Shown: in pieces, positions 15,326 to 22,751 of the stretch
Position numbering within the stretch: position 1 is the stretch's first letter
Layout of the letters: the number at the start of each line of letters is the position of its first letter
DNA from: an uncultured Clostridium sp.
Lineage (GTDB): Bacteria; Bacillota_I; Bacilli_A; RF39; UBA660
NCBI GenBank assembly: GCA_905199855.1
Contig: CAJKHY010000015.1
Location: 1-26,268, forward strand
DNA: 26,268 bases
Direction of reading: 5' to 3'
Program-made: the position numbers and the translations under genes
Notes under the pieces: generated by a model
Database searches by the model: none
Told to the model about the DNA's origin: nothing
What the model saw: the letters and a program-made list of their open reading frames with translations, nothing else

Positions 15326-16175
15326 AGGTTTAGAGCAATTATTTAATAATGAAATACTGGATTTTGATGCTTTTGAGAATAGTATTGTCGAGAATGCTAA
15401 GGAAGATGATATTAAGGAAATTAATCTTGATGAAATTAGGAGTAATCCTTATCAACCGAGAAAGACCTTTAATGAGGAAGCTCTTAATGAATTAGCAACT
15501 TCAATTAAAAATTATGGCGTATTTCAACCAGTTATTGTTAAAAAAAGTATTAAAGGTTATGATTTGGTAGCTGGTGAACGAAGAGTTAAGGCTTCAAGAC
15601 TTGCAGGAATGAAGACAATACCAGCGATTATTCGTGATTTTAGTGATGATAAAATGCGTGAGATTGCTTTGCTTGAAAATTTACAAAGGGAGAATTTATC
15701 TTCAATTGAGTTGGCTTGGGCTTATAAGGGTATTATTGATAATCTACATATTACGCAAGAAGAACTTGCAGATAAATTAGGTAAGAGTAGAAGTCATGTG
15801 ACTAATACTTTAGGTTTACTTAGGCTTCCAGATAAGGTACAAAGTATGGTACTTGATAATGAATTATCGATGGGGCATGCGAGAGTACTTAGTAAAATAG
15901 ATGAAAATGATAAGATATATGAACTTGCTAATAAAGTTGTTTCTAATAATATGAGTGTAAGGGAGCTTGAGGATGCTTCTGCTCACGAAGAGATAAAGAA
16001 GCATGTACCTATTAAGAGAAAAGAAAAAAATAGTGATTATAGCTATGTTGAACAAGAACTTAGGGAAATGCTTGGGACTAAAGTTAATGTAAGTAATAAA
16101 AAAATGGAAATATATTTTGATTCTATTGCTGATTTGAATAGGATACTTGATATATTAAATGTAAATATTAAATAA
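15297..16175 (+). CDS. parB: ParB/Spo0J chromosome-partitioning CTPase
   Basis: This 292-aa parS-binding CTPase clamp loads SMC and partners with ParA. The N-terminal ParA-activating segment is basic (KKKALGRGLEQLF). The ParB domain has IRSNPYQPRK (47-56) and the CTP-binding motif GERR (93-96), followed by ENLQREN (127-133). The helix-turn-helix is at about 152-175 (TQEELADKLGKSRSHVTNTL). The C-terminal dimerisation domain follows a charged linker near 235-250. The ribosome binding site GGAGG is 12 bases before the ATG, inside parA. No parS site was found in the window. Noc is excluded by the adjacency to parA rather than by sequence alone. Confidence 0.93.
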   Translation: MDQKKKALGRGLEQLFNNEILDFDAFENSIVENAKEDDIKEINLDEIRSNPYQPRKTFNEEALNELATSIKNYGVFQPVIVKKSIKGYDLVAGERRVKASRLAGMKTIPAIIRDFSDDKMREIALLENLQRENLSSIELAWAYKGIIDNLHITQEELADKLGKSRSHVTNTLGLLRLPDKVQSMVLDNELSMGHARVLSKIDENDKIYELANKVVSNNMSVRELEDASAHEEIKKHVPIKRKEKNSDYSYVEQELREMLGTKVNVSNKKMEIYFDSIADLNRILDILNVNIK

Positions 16176-16213
16176 AATAAGATTAATTTTTAAAATTTTT
16201 CTTTTTTTATTGC

Positions 16214-16225
16214 TAACATTTGTTA
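16214..16225. promoter_or_regulatory. LexA/DinR-like operator upstream of the Y-family polymerase
   Basis: TAACATTTGTTA is a perfect inverted repeat (TAAC-N4-GTTA), 23 bases before the ATG of dinB. Its core AACATTTGTT differs by one base from the core of the Bacillus LexA box (AACATATGTT), but the outer bases (T instead of G and C) depart from consensus. Position and target gene support an SOS operator. No lexA gene is in the window. Confidence 0.5.
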
Positions 16226-16248
16226 ATATTATATTGGATGGTGGTTTT

Positions 16249-17451
16249 ATGCAAGAGAGAATAATTTTACATGTTGATGTTAATAATGCTTTTTTATCAT
16301 GGACTGCGGTGGATATGTTAAATAATGGTTCTAAAATCGATATTAGGAATACATGTAGTGTGATAGGCGGAGATGAGTCTCAAAGGAGAGGTATTGTTCT
16401 TGCTAAGAGTTATCCTGCTAAGGAAAACGGCGTAGTAACCGCGGAAACATTATATTCTGCTAGAAGAAAATGTCCTAATTTAGAAGTATATAGTCCTGAT
16501 TATAAATTATATAGTAAATATTCTAATATGTTATATAAATATTTAAGTAATTATTCTCCTTTAATTGAAAGATATTCTATTGATGAGTGTTTTCTTGATT
16601 ATACAGGATGTGAAAAGTTATTTGGTAATCCAGTAGAGGTAGCATATAAAATTAAAGAGGATATAAAAAATAAATTTGGTTTTACAGTGAATGTTGGTGT
16701 TGCTAATAATAAGCTTTGTGCTAAGATGGCAAGTGATTTTTCCAAACCTGATAAAGTTCATACTTTATTTCAAAACGAAATTAAAGATAAGATGTGGTCT
16801 CTTAATGTGGCAGATTTATTTATGATAGGAAAAAAGACATCATTAAAATTGCATGAACTTGGTATTAAGAGTATTTATGATTTAGCTCATGCTGATTATC
16901 AAATGTTAACTAGGCATTTTAAAAGTATGGCTAAGATGATGATTGAATATGCTAATGGGATTGATAATAGCAAAGTAGAGGGGGAGTATGATGATCCTAA
17001 AAGTATAAGTGTATCTACTGTGCTTCCGTTTGATTATGATAATATTAATATTATAAAACCTATTATTAGAAATTTAACTATTGATATAGGTAAAAGATTA
17101 AGGCAATATAATTATTATGCTTTAGTTATTGGAATATCTATTAAATATAGTGATTTTTATAAAGTGAGTAGGCAAAGAAAATTAAATAAGGCTATTAGTA
17201 GTGATATAGATTTATATAATATTAGTTTAGAAATGTTTAATCAACTTTGGTCTGGAGAGCCGATTAGACATGTAGCTGTATTTATTTCTAATTTTACATT
17301 ACATAATGATATTCAACTTTCTTTATTTGAGAATATTAAGACTGTTACTTATGATAGTAAATTACAAAAAGTGGTAGATAATTTAAGGAATAAGTTTGGC
17401 AATGATAAAATTATTTATGCTGATATGGTTAAAAAGAATAAAAAACAATAA
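16249..17451 (+). CDS. dinB: Y-family DNA polymerase (DinB/Pol IV type)
   Basis: This 400-aa translesion polymerase starts at the ATG at 16249 (GGTGG just upstream; an in-frame TTG at 16210 would put the operator inside the gene). The catalytic metal ligands are D10 in HVDVNNAFLSW, which also contains the steric-gate F15, and D112-E113 in YSIDECFLDYTG. The nucleotide-binding RRGIVLAKSYPAK and AKMASDFSKPD palm motifs and a helix-hairpin-helix thumb follow, then a little-finger domain. A beta-clamp binding pentapeptide QLSLF is at 356-360, which places it at the replication clamp. It follows parB by 73 bases and probably has its own promoter under the LexA-like box. Confidence 0.92.
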   Translation: MQERIILHVDVNNAFLSWTAVDMLNNGSKIDIRNTCSVIGGDESQRRGIVLAKSYPAKENGVVTAETLYSARRKCPNLEVYSPDYKLYSKYSNMLYKYLSNYSPLIERYSIDECFLDYTGCEKLFGNPVEVAYKIKEDIKNKFGFTVNVGVANNKLCAKMASDFSKPDKVHTLFQNEIKDKMWSLNVADLFMIGKKTSLKLHELGIKSIYDLAHADYQMLTRHFKSMAKMMIEYANGIDNSKVEGEYDDPKSISVSTVLPFDYDNINIIKPIIRNLTIDIGKRLRQYNYYALVIGISIKYSDFYKVSRQRKLNKAISSDIDLYNISLEMFNQLWSGEPIRHVAVFISNFTLHNDIQLSLFENIKTVTYDSKLQKVVDNLRNKFGNDKIIYADMVKKNKKQ

Positions 17452-17489
17452 ATCCAGTGTTATAATTATTTAGTATGGAGGATGAATAT

Positions 17490-19655
17490 ATGAATGAAGA
17501 AATAATTAAAAATATTGCTTTAAATCTTGGAATAACTACTAAGCAAGTAGAGAGTGTATTAAAATTACTTAGTGAAGATAATACGATACCTTTTATAGCT
17601 AGATATCGCAAAGAGATGACTGGTAATTTGGATGAAGAACAAATAAGAAGTATTAATGAGGTGTATGAATATCAAGTTAATCTATTAAAAAGAAAAGAAG
17701 ATGTTATTAGGATAATTGAAGAAAAGGGATTGCTTACTTTAGAATTAAAAGATAGTGTTATGAAGTGTGAAAAATTAGTTGAGGTAGAAGATTTGTATAG
17801 ACCTTATAAGGAAAAGAAAAAAACTAAGGCTACTTTGGCTATTTCTAATGGTTTGGAACCACTTGCAAAGATTATTATGAGTTTTCCTATGGTGTTAAAA
17901 GATGAAGTGGTTGATAAATATTTAAATGATAATGTTTTAACTAGGCAAGATGCTATTACTGGGGCTAAATATATCATTAGTGAATGGATTAGTGATAATG
18001 CTAAGTTTCGTGGTTTTATAAGAAATTATACTTTTAAAAATGGTAATATTATTTCTAAAAAGAAGAAAAATGTTTTGGATGAAGAAAAAGTATATGATAT
18101 GTATTATGATTATAAGGAAGGTATTAAATATATTAAGCCACATCGTATTTTAGCTATTAATCGTGGTGAGAAAGATAATGTGTTATCGGTTTCTATTGAT
18201 ATAGATGAGGAAAAAATATATGAATTTTTGGAGAATAAATTAATTAAAAATGATAAATCTAATGTATGTGGAATAGTTAAGGATGCTATTAAAGATAGTT
18301 ATAAGAGATTAATAAAACCTAGTATTGAAAGAGAAATTAGAAGTGAATTAACCGAAAAGGCTTCTGATCAGGCAATTGATGTGTTTTCTTCTAATGTGGA
18401 AAAATTATTGTTGCAACCTCCGATGAAGGAGAAGGTTGTTTTGGGGTTTGACCCTGCTTATCGTACGGGGTGTAAATTAGCTGTTGTTGATGGAAGTTCT
18501 AGGGTTTTAAATATTTCTGTAATTTATCCGCATGAACCAAAGAATAAATGGGAGGAAAGTAAACAAAAATTAAAGGAATTAATTAATACTTATGGTGTTA
18601 AAATTATAGCAATAGGGAATGGAACAGCATCTAGAGAGAGTGAGAAGTTAGTTTGTGAAGTTATTCAGGAAATGAAAGGTAAAGATGTTGAATATATTAT
18701 TGTTAGTGAGGCTGGTGCTTCTGTTTATTCGGCTTCAAAACTTGCTATTAGTGAATTTCCTAATTTGCATGTTGAAGAAAGAAGTGCAATCAGTATTGCT
18801 AGGAGATTACAGGATCCTTTGTCTGAACTGGTTAAAATAGATTCTAAAAGTATTGGTGTGGGACAATATCAACATGATGTTAATCAAAAGAAATTGGATG
18901 AGTCACTAGATTTTGTTGTTAGTAAGGTGGTTAATAATGTTGGTGTTAATATTAATACGGCCTCGGCTTCTATTTTAAAATATGTATCTGGTTTAACTAA
19001 AAGTATAATCGATAATATATTAAAATATAGAGACAAAAAAGGAAAAATTATGTCTCGTATGGAACTAAAAGATATTAAATCTTTTGGAGATAAATCTTAT
19101 GAGCAAGCAATTGGCTTTATTAGAATAGTGGATGGAGACAATGTTTTGGATAAGACTTCTATTCATCCAGAGAGTTATGGTGTTGCATTAAAGTTGCTTA
19201 AATATTTGGACTTAGATATTAATGAATTAGGTAGTGAACAAATACGTCAAAAGTTAGAAAAGCTTGATGTTGATAATTATGTTAAAATAAGTGGAGTTGA
19301 TAGGTATACTTTAGAGGATATTATTAAATGTTTAAGTAGCCCTAATAGAGATTATCGTGATGATTTTGAGAAACCTCTTTTAAGAAGTGATATTGTTAAA
19401 ATAGAAAATTTAAGTCGAGGCATGAAACTTCAAGGTACGGTAAGGAATGTTGTTGATTTTGGAATATTTGTGGATATTGGTATTAAGAATGATGCTCTAG
19501 CACATATTTCTAAATTGACTAATAAGTTTATTAAGCATCCAAGTGAAATATATGCTGTTGGGGATATTGTGGATTGTTATGTTGAAGATGTTAACCTAGA
19601 AAAAAATAAAGTTAGTTTGACAATGCTACATTCTAATGGTGTATCCGTAGATTGA
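17490..19655 (+). CDS. tex: Tex-family S1 RNA-binding transcription accessory protein
   Basis: This 721-aa Tex/YqgF-type protein binds nucleic acid and RNA polymerase and resembles eukaryotic Spt6. The ATG at 17490 is chosen because GGAGG (17477-17481) lies 8 bases upstream; the ATG at 17475 overlaps that site. Tex N-terminal signatures are IPFIARYRKEMTGNL (33-47) and VEDLYRPYKEKKK. The YqgF/RNase H-like core starts at about 315 (LGFDPAYRTGCKLAVVD). Helix-hairpin-helix motifs lie at about 490-560 (NVGVNINTASASIL) and an S1 domain at about 645-713. It follows dinB by 38 bases and may share its transcript. No terminator is seen directly after it; the hairpin at 19824 is the first good stop. Confidence 0.95.
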   Translation: MNEEIIKNIALNLGITTKQVESVLKLLSEDNTIPFIARYRKEMTGNLDEEQIRSINEVYEYQVNLLKRKEDVIRIIEEKGLLTLELKDSVMKCEKLVEVEDLYRPYKEKKKTKATLAISNGLEPLAKIIMSFPMVLKDEVVDKYLNDNVLTRQDAITGAKYIISEWISDNAKFRGFIRNYTFKNGNIISKKKKNVLDEEKVYDMYYDYKEGIKYIKPHRILAINRGEKDNVLSVSIDIDEEKIYEFLENKLIKNDKSNVCGIVKDAIKDSYKRLIKPSIEREIRSELTEKASDQAIDVFSSNVEKLLLQPPMKEKVVLGFDPAYRTGCKLAVVDGSSRVLNISVIYPHEPKNKWEESKQKLKELINTYGVKIIAIGNGTASRESEKLVCEVIQEMKGKDVEYIIVSEAGASVYSASKLAISEFPNLHVEERSAISIARRLQDPLSELVKIDSKSIGVGQYQHDVNQKKLDESLDFVVSKVVNNVGVNINTASASILKYVSGLTKSIIDNILKYRDKKGKIMSRMELKDIKSFGDKSYEQAIGFIRIVDGDNVLDKTSIHPESYGVALKLLKYLDLDINELGSEQIRQKLEKLDVDNYVKISGVDRYTLEDIIKCLSSPNRDYRDDFEKPLLRSDIVKIENLSRGMKLQGTVRNVVDFGIFVDIGIKNDALAHISKLTNKFIKHPSEIYAVGDIVDCYVEDVNLEKNKVSLTMLHSNGVSVD

Positions 19656-19758
19656 TGAGATGATATAGGTATTTTTACTTTTTCCATAGAACTGTGCATA
19701 AGTCTCATATTATTTCACAAATAAAAAATAAAAAAAACATCTATTATAAAAATGTATC

Positions 19759-19771
19759 TTGTTAATAACAA
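19759..19771. promoter_or_regulatory. Inverted repeat TTGTTA-A-TAACAA next to a -10 element
   Basis: A perfect 6+6 inverted repeat with one central base lies just upstream of a TATAAT at 19778-19783, roughly where a -35 or an activator site would sit. The regulator is unknown. The half-sites resemble Rex half-sites, but the spacing is far too short for a standard Rex box. Confidence 0.4.
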
Positions 19772-19777
19772 AGTGAC

Positions 19778-19783
19778 TATAAT
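19778..19783 (+). promoter_or_regulatory. -10 element of a candidate small RNA
   Basis: TATAAT preceded by GAC, with no convincing -35 at 17 bp (TATCTT). Transcription would begin near 19790, exactly at the base of a strong hairpin. Confidence 0.45.
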
Positions 19784-19789
19784 GTTTTG

Positions 19790-19877
19790 ATAAACTCTTA
19801 TTTTATAAGAGTTTAGAGGTATTAAACAAAATAAATTCTTGTTTCCTTTAGAGATAAGAATTCGTTTTGTTTTTTTT
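19790..19877 (+). ncRNA. Candidate small RNA of about 88 nt
   Basis: After the -10 at 19778 comes a perfect 11-bp hairpin (19791-19801 with 19805-19815, loop TTT). A short purine-rich single strand AGAGGTA-like segment follows, then a long terminator hairpin ending in T7. No reading frame is visible inside. This order (promoter, 5' hairpin, accessible GAGG-type segment, terminator) is typical of small regulatory RNAs. It could instead be the 3' end of the tex transcript. The rest of 19656-19758 holds nothing I can recognise. Confidence 0.4.
19824..19877 (+). terminator. Long two-part intrinsic terminator before the nrd operon
   Basis: An outer stem AAACAAAA (19824-19831) with TTTTGTTT (19865-19872) and an inner stem AATTCTT (19834-19840) with AAGAATT (19856-19862) are separated by a 2x2 internal loop. 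The hairpin has a 15-nt apical loop and ends in a T run to 19877. It isolates the nrd operon from tex. Confidence 0.8.
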
Positions 19878-19943
19878 ATTCAAAATTAATAGTTTGTAAA
19901 AAATGTATTGGTGTAAAAAAATAAAAAAGTTGCAAAAAAAACA

Positions 19944-19972
19944 TTGACAATATTTATTCTATTTGATATGAT
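19944..19972 (+). promoter_or_regulatory. Near-consensus sigma-A promoter of the nrd operon
   Basis: TTGACA (19944-19949, perfect), a 17-bp spacer ending in TGA, and TATGAT (19967-19972). It is the best promoter in the window and lies 31 bases before the first nrd gene. No clear NrdR box was seen around it. Confidence 0.85.
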
Positions 19973-20003
19973 AAGTATATCTTAAAGATAAAGGCGGATG
20001 AGT

Positions 20004-21980
20004 ATGAATGATAAAGATAATTTAATTTTTAAAGAACTAGTCGTGGTTAAAAGAAGTGGACAAAGGGTTAATTTCAATAGTATGAAAATTGCTATAGCTA
20101 TAAAAAAAGCATTTGATAGTATAGGTTTTGAAGACTATGAAAGAAAAGTTAATAAAGTATACGAAGATGTGTTAAGTTACATAAGAAGTAATTATTGGGA
20201 TCGTAAGACTATTAATGTAGAAGATATTCAGGATATAATACAAACTAAGTTGAGGGATGATAATTATGAGGACGTATACAAGGCTTTTAGTGATTATCGT
20301 ATTAGGAGAGCCGCTTCAAGAAAGGCATTTGATATAAAAAGCCAGCATAAATTTGTTAAGGCAATTGAGAGAATCGTTTTTGAAAGCAAGAAAAATATTA
20401 CAAGTAAGCCTAATGAATTGTTGTTAGATTTTGGTAAAACAGTTTCTTGTGAATATACTAAAGCATATGTTCTTGATAATAAGTTTATAAGAGCGCATGA
20501 AGATGGTAGTATTTATATTCATAATCTTGATTATTTTAATTTAGGTAGTTTATCTTCAACTCATTTAGAGTTTGATAATGTTGTTGCTGATGAGTTTCCT
20601 TTGAATATGTTTTGCCTAGCAATGAATGCTAAGAATGAAATCGATGGAGAAATTACTATATCTAAGATAGATTATTTACTTGTTCCTTTTTTACGTAGAA
20701 GATTTAAAGAGAAATTTAAGGAGAAATTAAATAAATACTTAGATTTAGAAGGATATTTAGATTATATTAATTTTAAAAAAATAGAAGAAGTTATTGATAA
20801 AGAAGATATTATTAATATAGATTTAGATGTTTTTAATCAGTATATATTGAATAAAAGGGTTAGACATATATTTGAAATTGCTTATGCTGATAGTGTTAAA
20901 AAAATAGAAGAATTACTTACTATTTCTTTAGAAAGATTACTTGTTTCATTAGATAATATAATTACGGAGAATAAAAAGTATGCTATTAGTTTGGGGACTA
21001 ATAAGACAAAAATTGGGTTAATGATTAATAATTGTTATTTAGATGTTATTGGTAAGTTAGACCCTTTAAAAAATGTTACTACAATATTTAAAATAAAAAA
21101 GGATGGTAATAATTGTTTATTTAATAAAGTTAGTGAGTTAGTAATAAAAGATAAAAATATTGTTTTTGCTAATGTAGATGCTAGTTATAATAAAGATAAA
21201 GACAATGAAGTTGAATATTTTAGTAATGGAAAAAGGATATTTGAAAATAATTTGAGCGATGAAAAAAATTCAGTTGGAAGAATGATCGTGGCTTCTGCAT
21301 CAATAAATATGAGTAGACTTGGTAATAGAAATAGTGATAAAAAAAGAAGTGAATTTTATTTAGAGTTAGATGAAATGTTAGAACTTACTAAGAATATTTT
21401 GATAATGATATTTGAAACAATAGGTAATAAATCTAAGGAAAATTATCAAGTGATATTTAATAATAATATTTTAGATGATGATAAGTTAGAGAGTGGACAA
21501 AAAATTAGGAAAGTAATAAAAAAAGGTGTTTTAAATATAGAACTAGCATCTTTAAGTGAATGTGCTATGTGTTTGGAAAAGGATAAAGATAAACAAAAGA
21601 AATTAGTTAAGGAAATCATTGATTATGTAAATGAACAAGTAAAGAAATATAGCGTAGAAAATAAGCTTAATTTTGTTGTAAGTGAAACTAGTAAGGAAAG
21701 GCCTTTAAAAAAATTAATCGCTTTTGATAAAGCTATATATGGAATAAAAAAAGGTGTTACTGATAAAAATTGTTATTCGAGAATAGATAGTATGTTTGAT
21801 TTTAAAGAAAATATTAAAAATGATTTTAAGTATATAGGTGAATATCAAAAGGGTTTTAGTGGGGGTAATTTAGTTAATGTTTATTTGCCTAAAAACATTA
21901 CTGTTAGAAAATTTAATGAATTATTAGAGTTAATGATAGAATGTAATGTTGGTTTTATGAGGTTTAGTATTAGGAAGTAG
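20004..21980 (+). CDS. NrdD-like pseudoenzyme: ATP-cone plus degenerate class III reductase fold
   Basis: This intact 658-aa frame starts at the ATG at 20004 (AGGCGG six bases upstream; the ATG at 19998 abuts that site). Residues 11-105 form a good ATP-cone (VVVKRSGQRVNFN, later VEDIQDII). The remainder follows the Clostridium-type formate-class NrdD in order, e.g. FIRAHEDGSIYIHNLDYF (161-178) and SASINMSRLG (431-440). The catalytic parts are gone: the cysteine expected after IHDLDFYALGTTTSC reads LSST at 183-186; the second cysteine's MGCRTRV region reads FSNGKRI (406-412); and the protein stops at 658 just where the glycyl-radical loop and zinc cysteines should begin. It therefore cannot be a working reductase. 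It has the operon's strong promoter and overlaps nothing; nrdG follows 7 bases later. The comparison is from memory of the family. Confidence 0.85.
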   Translation: MNDKDNLIFKELVVVKRSGQRVNFNSMKIAIAIKKAFDSIGFEDYERKVNKVYEDVLSYIRSNYWDRKTINVEDIQDIIQTKLRDDNYEDVYKAFSDYRIRRAASRKAFDIKSQHKFVKAIERIVFESKKNITSKPNELLLDFGKTVSCEYTKAYVLDNKFIRAHEDGSIYIHNLDYFNLGSLSSTHLEFDNVVADEFPLNMFCLAMNAKNEIDGEITISKIDYLLVPFLRRRFKEKFKEKLNKYLDLEGYLDYINFKKIEEVIDKEDIINIDLDVFNQYILNKRVRHIFEIAYADSVKKIEELLTISLERLLVSLDNIITENKKYAISLGTNKTKIGLMINNCYLDVIGKLDPLKNVTTIFKIKKDGNNCLFNKVSELVIKDKNIVFANVDASYNKDKDNEVEYFSNGKRIFENNLSDEKNSVGRMIVASASINMSRLGNRNSDKKRSEFYLELDEMLELTKNILIMIFETIGNKSKENYQVIFNNNILDDDKLESGQKIRKVIKKGVLNIELASLSECAMCLEKDKDKQKKLVKEIIDYVNEQVKKYSVENKLNFVVSETSKERPLKKLIAFDKAIYGIKKGVTDKNCYSRIDSMFDFKENIKNDFKYIGEYQKGFSGGNLVNVYLPKNITVRKFNELLELMIECNVGFMRFSIRK

Positions 21981-21987
21981 GTGTAGT

Positions 21988-22677
21988 ATGACTATTAATG
22001 GAATGCAAAAATTAACTTTATTAGATTATCCAGGAAATGTGGCTTGTTTGATATTTACTCAAGGTTGTAATTTTAGATGCCCTTTTTGCCACAACAGTGG
22101 GTTACTTGATATGAATAATAATTGTGAAAAAATAGATGAAAAAGAAGTGTTTAAATACTTAGAAAAAAGAAAAGGTTTACTTGATGGAGTATGCATCAGT
22201 GGGGGGGAACCGTTGCTTCAAAAAGATATTGAATATTTTATTAGAAAAGTAAAAGATTTAGGATATAAAGTTAAACTTGATACTAATGGTAGTAGTCCAA
22301 AAAAACTAAAACAGTTAATAGAAGAAGGTTTAATTGATTATGTAGCAATGGATATTAAAAATGATTTTTTAAATTATGATAAGACAGCAGGCATGTGTAC
22401 AAATATTGATAATATAAAGAAGAGTATTGAAATAATAGAAAATTCTAATATTGAATATGAATTTAGAACCACTATTGTTAAACAATTTCATGATGTAGGA
22501 AAGTTAGAGAAGATTATTCAATATATTGGACCTAATGCTAGATATTATATACAGAATTATCAGGACTGTAGTTCGGTATTACAAAGAGGGCTAGATGGTT
22601 TTGATGAAGAGGAGTTACTTAATATAAAAAACACTTTAGGAGTTAAGTACCCTAATTTAGTAGTTAGAGGGGTATGA
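21988..22677 (+). CDS. nrdG: Anaerobic ribonucleotide reductase activase NrdG (radical SAM)
   Basis: This 229-aa radical-SAM enzyme uses a 4Fe-4S cluster and S-adenosylmethionine to put the glycyl radical on NrdD. The cluster motif C27-x3-C31-x2-C34 (GCNFRCPFC) and the SAM-binding SGGEPLL (about 71-77) are clear. The N-terminal YPGNVACLIFTQGC is typical of the longer NrdG/PflA-like activases of Firmicutes. The start follows the previous stop through TAG-GTG-TAGT-ATG, so the stop codon is part of the weak ribosome binding site (AGGTG). Its likely substrate is the full-length NrdD encoded next, because the upstream NrdD-like protein has no radical glycine. The gap to nrdD is 74 bases with no terminator. 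Confidence 0.93.
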   Translation: MTINGMQKLTLLDYPGNVACLIFTQGCNFRCPFCHNSGLLDMNNNCEKIDEKEVFKYLEKRKGLLDGVCISGGEPLLQKDIEYFIRKVKDLGYKVKLDTNGSSPKKLKQLIEEGLIDYVAMDIKNDFLNYDKTAGMCTNIDNIKKSIEIIENSNIEYEFRTTIVKQFHDVGKLEKIIQYIGPNARYYIQNYQDCSSVLQRGLDGFDEEELLNIKNTLGVKYPNLVVRGV

Positions 22678-22751
22678 TAGTTATAAGAAGTTTTTTTTAA
22701 GATATTTTAGATAATTTATACTGATTAACAAAAGGAAGGGAGAATATAATT

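Noticed and set aside
17937..18143. Minus-strand 68-codon frame inside tex
   Set aside because: Low-complexity Ile/Phe-rich translation typical of antisense AT-rich coding DNA.
19960..20003. NrdR box before the nrd operon
   Set aside because: No sequence close to the ACACTATATATAGTGT-type box was found between 19880 and 20003.
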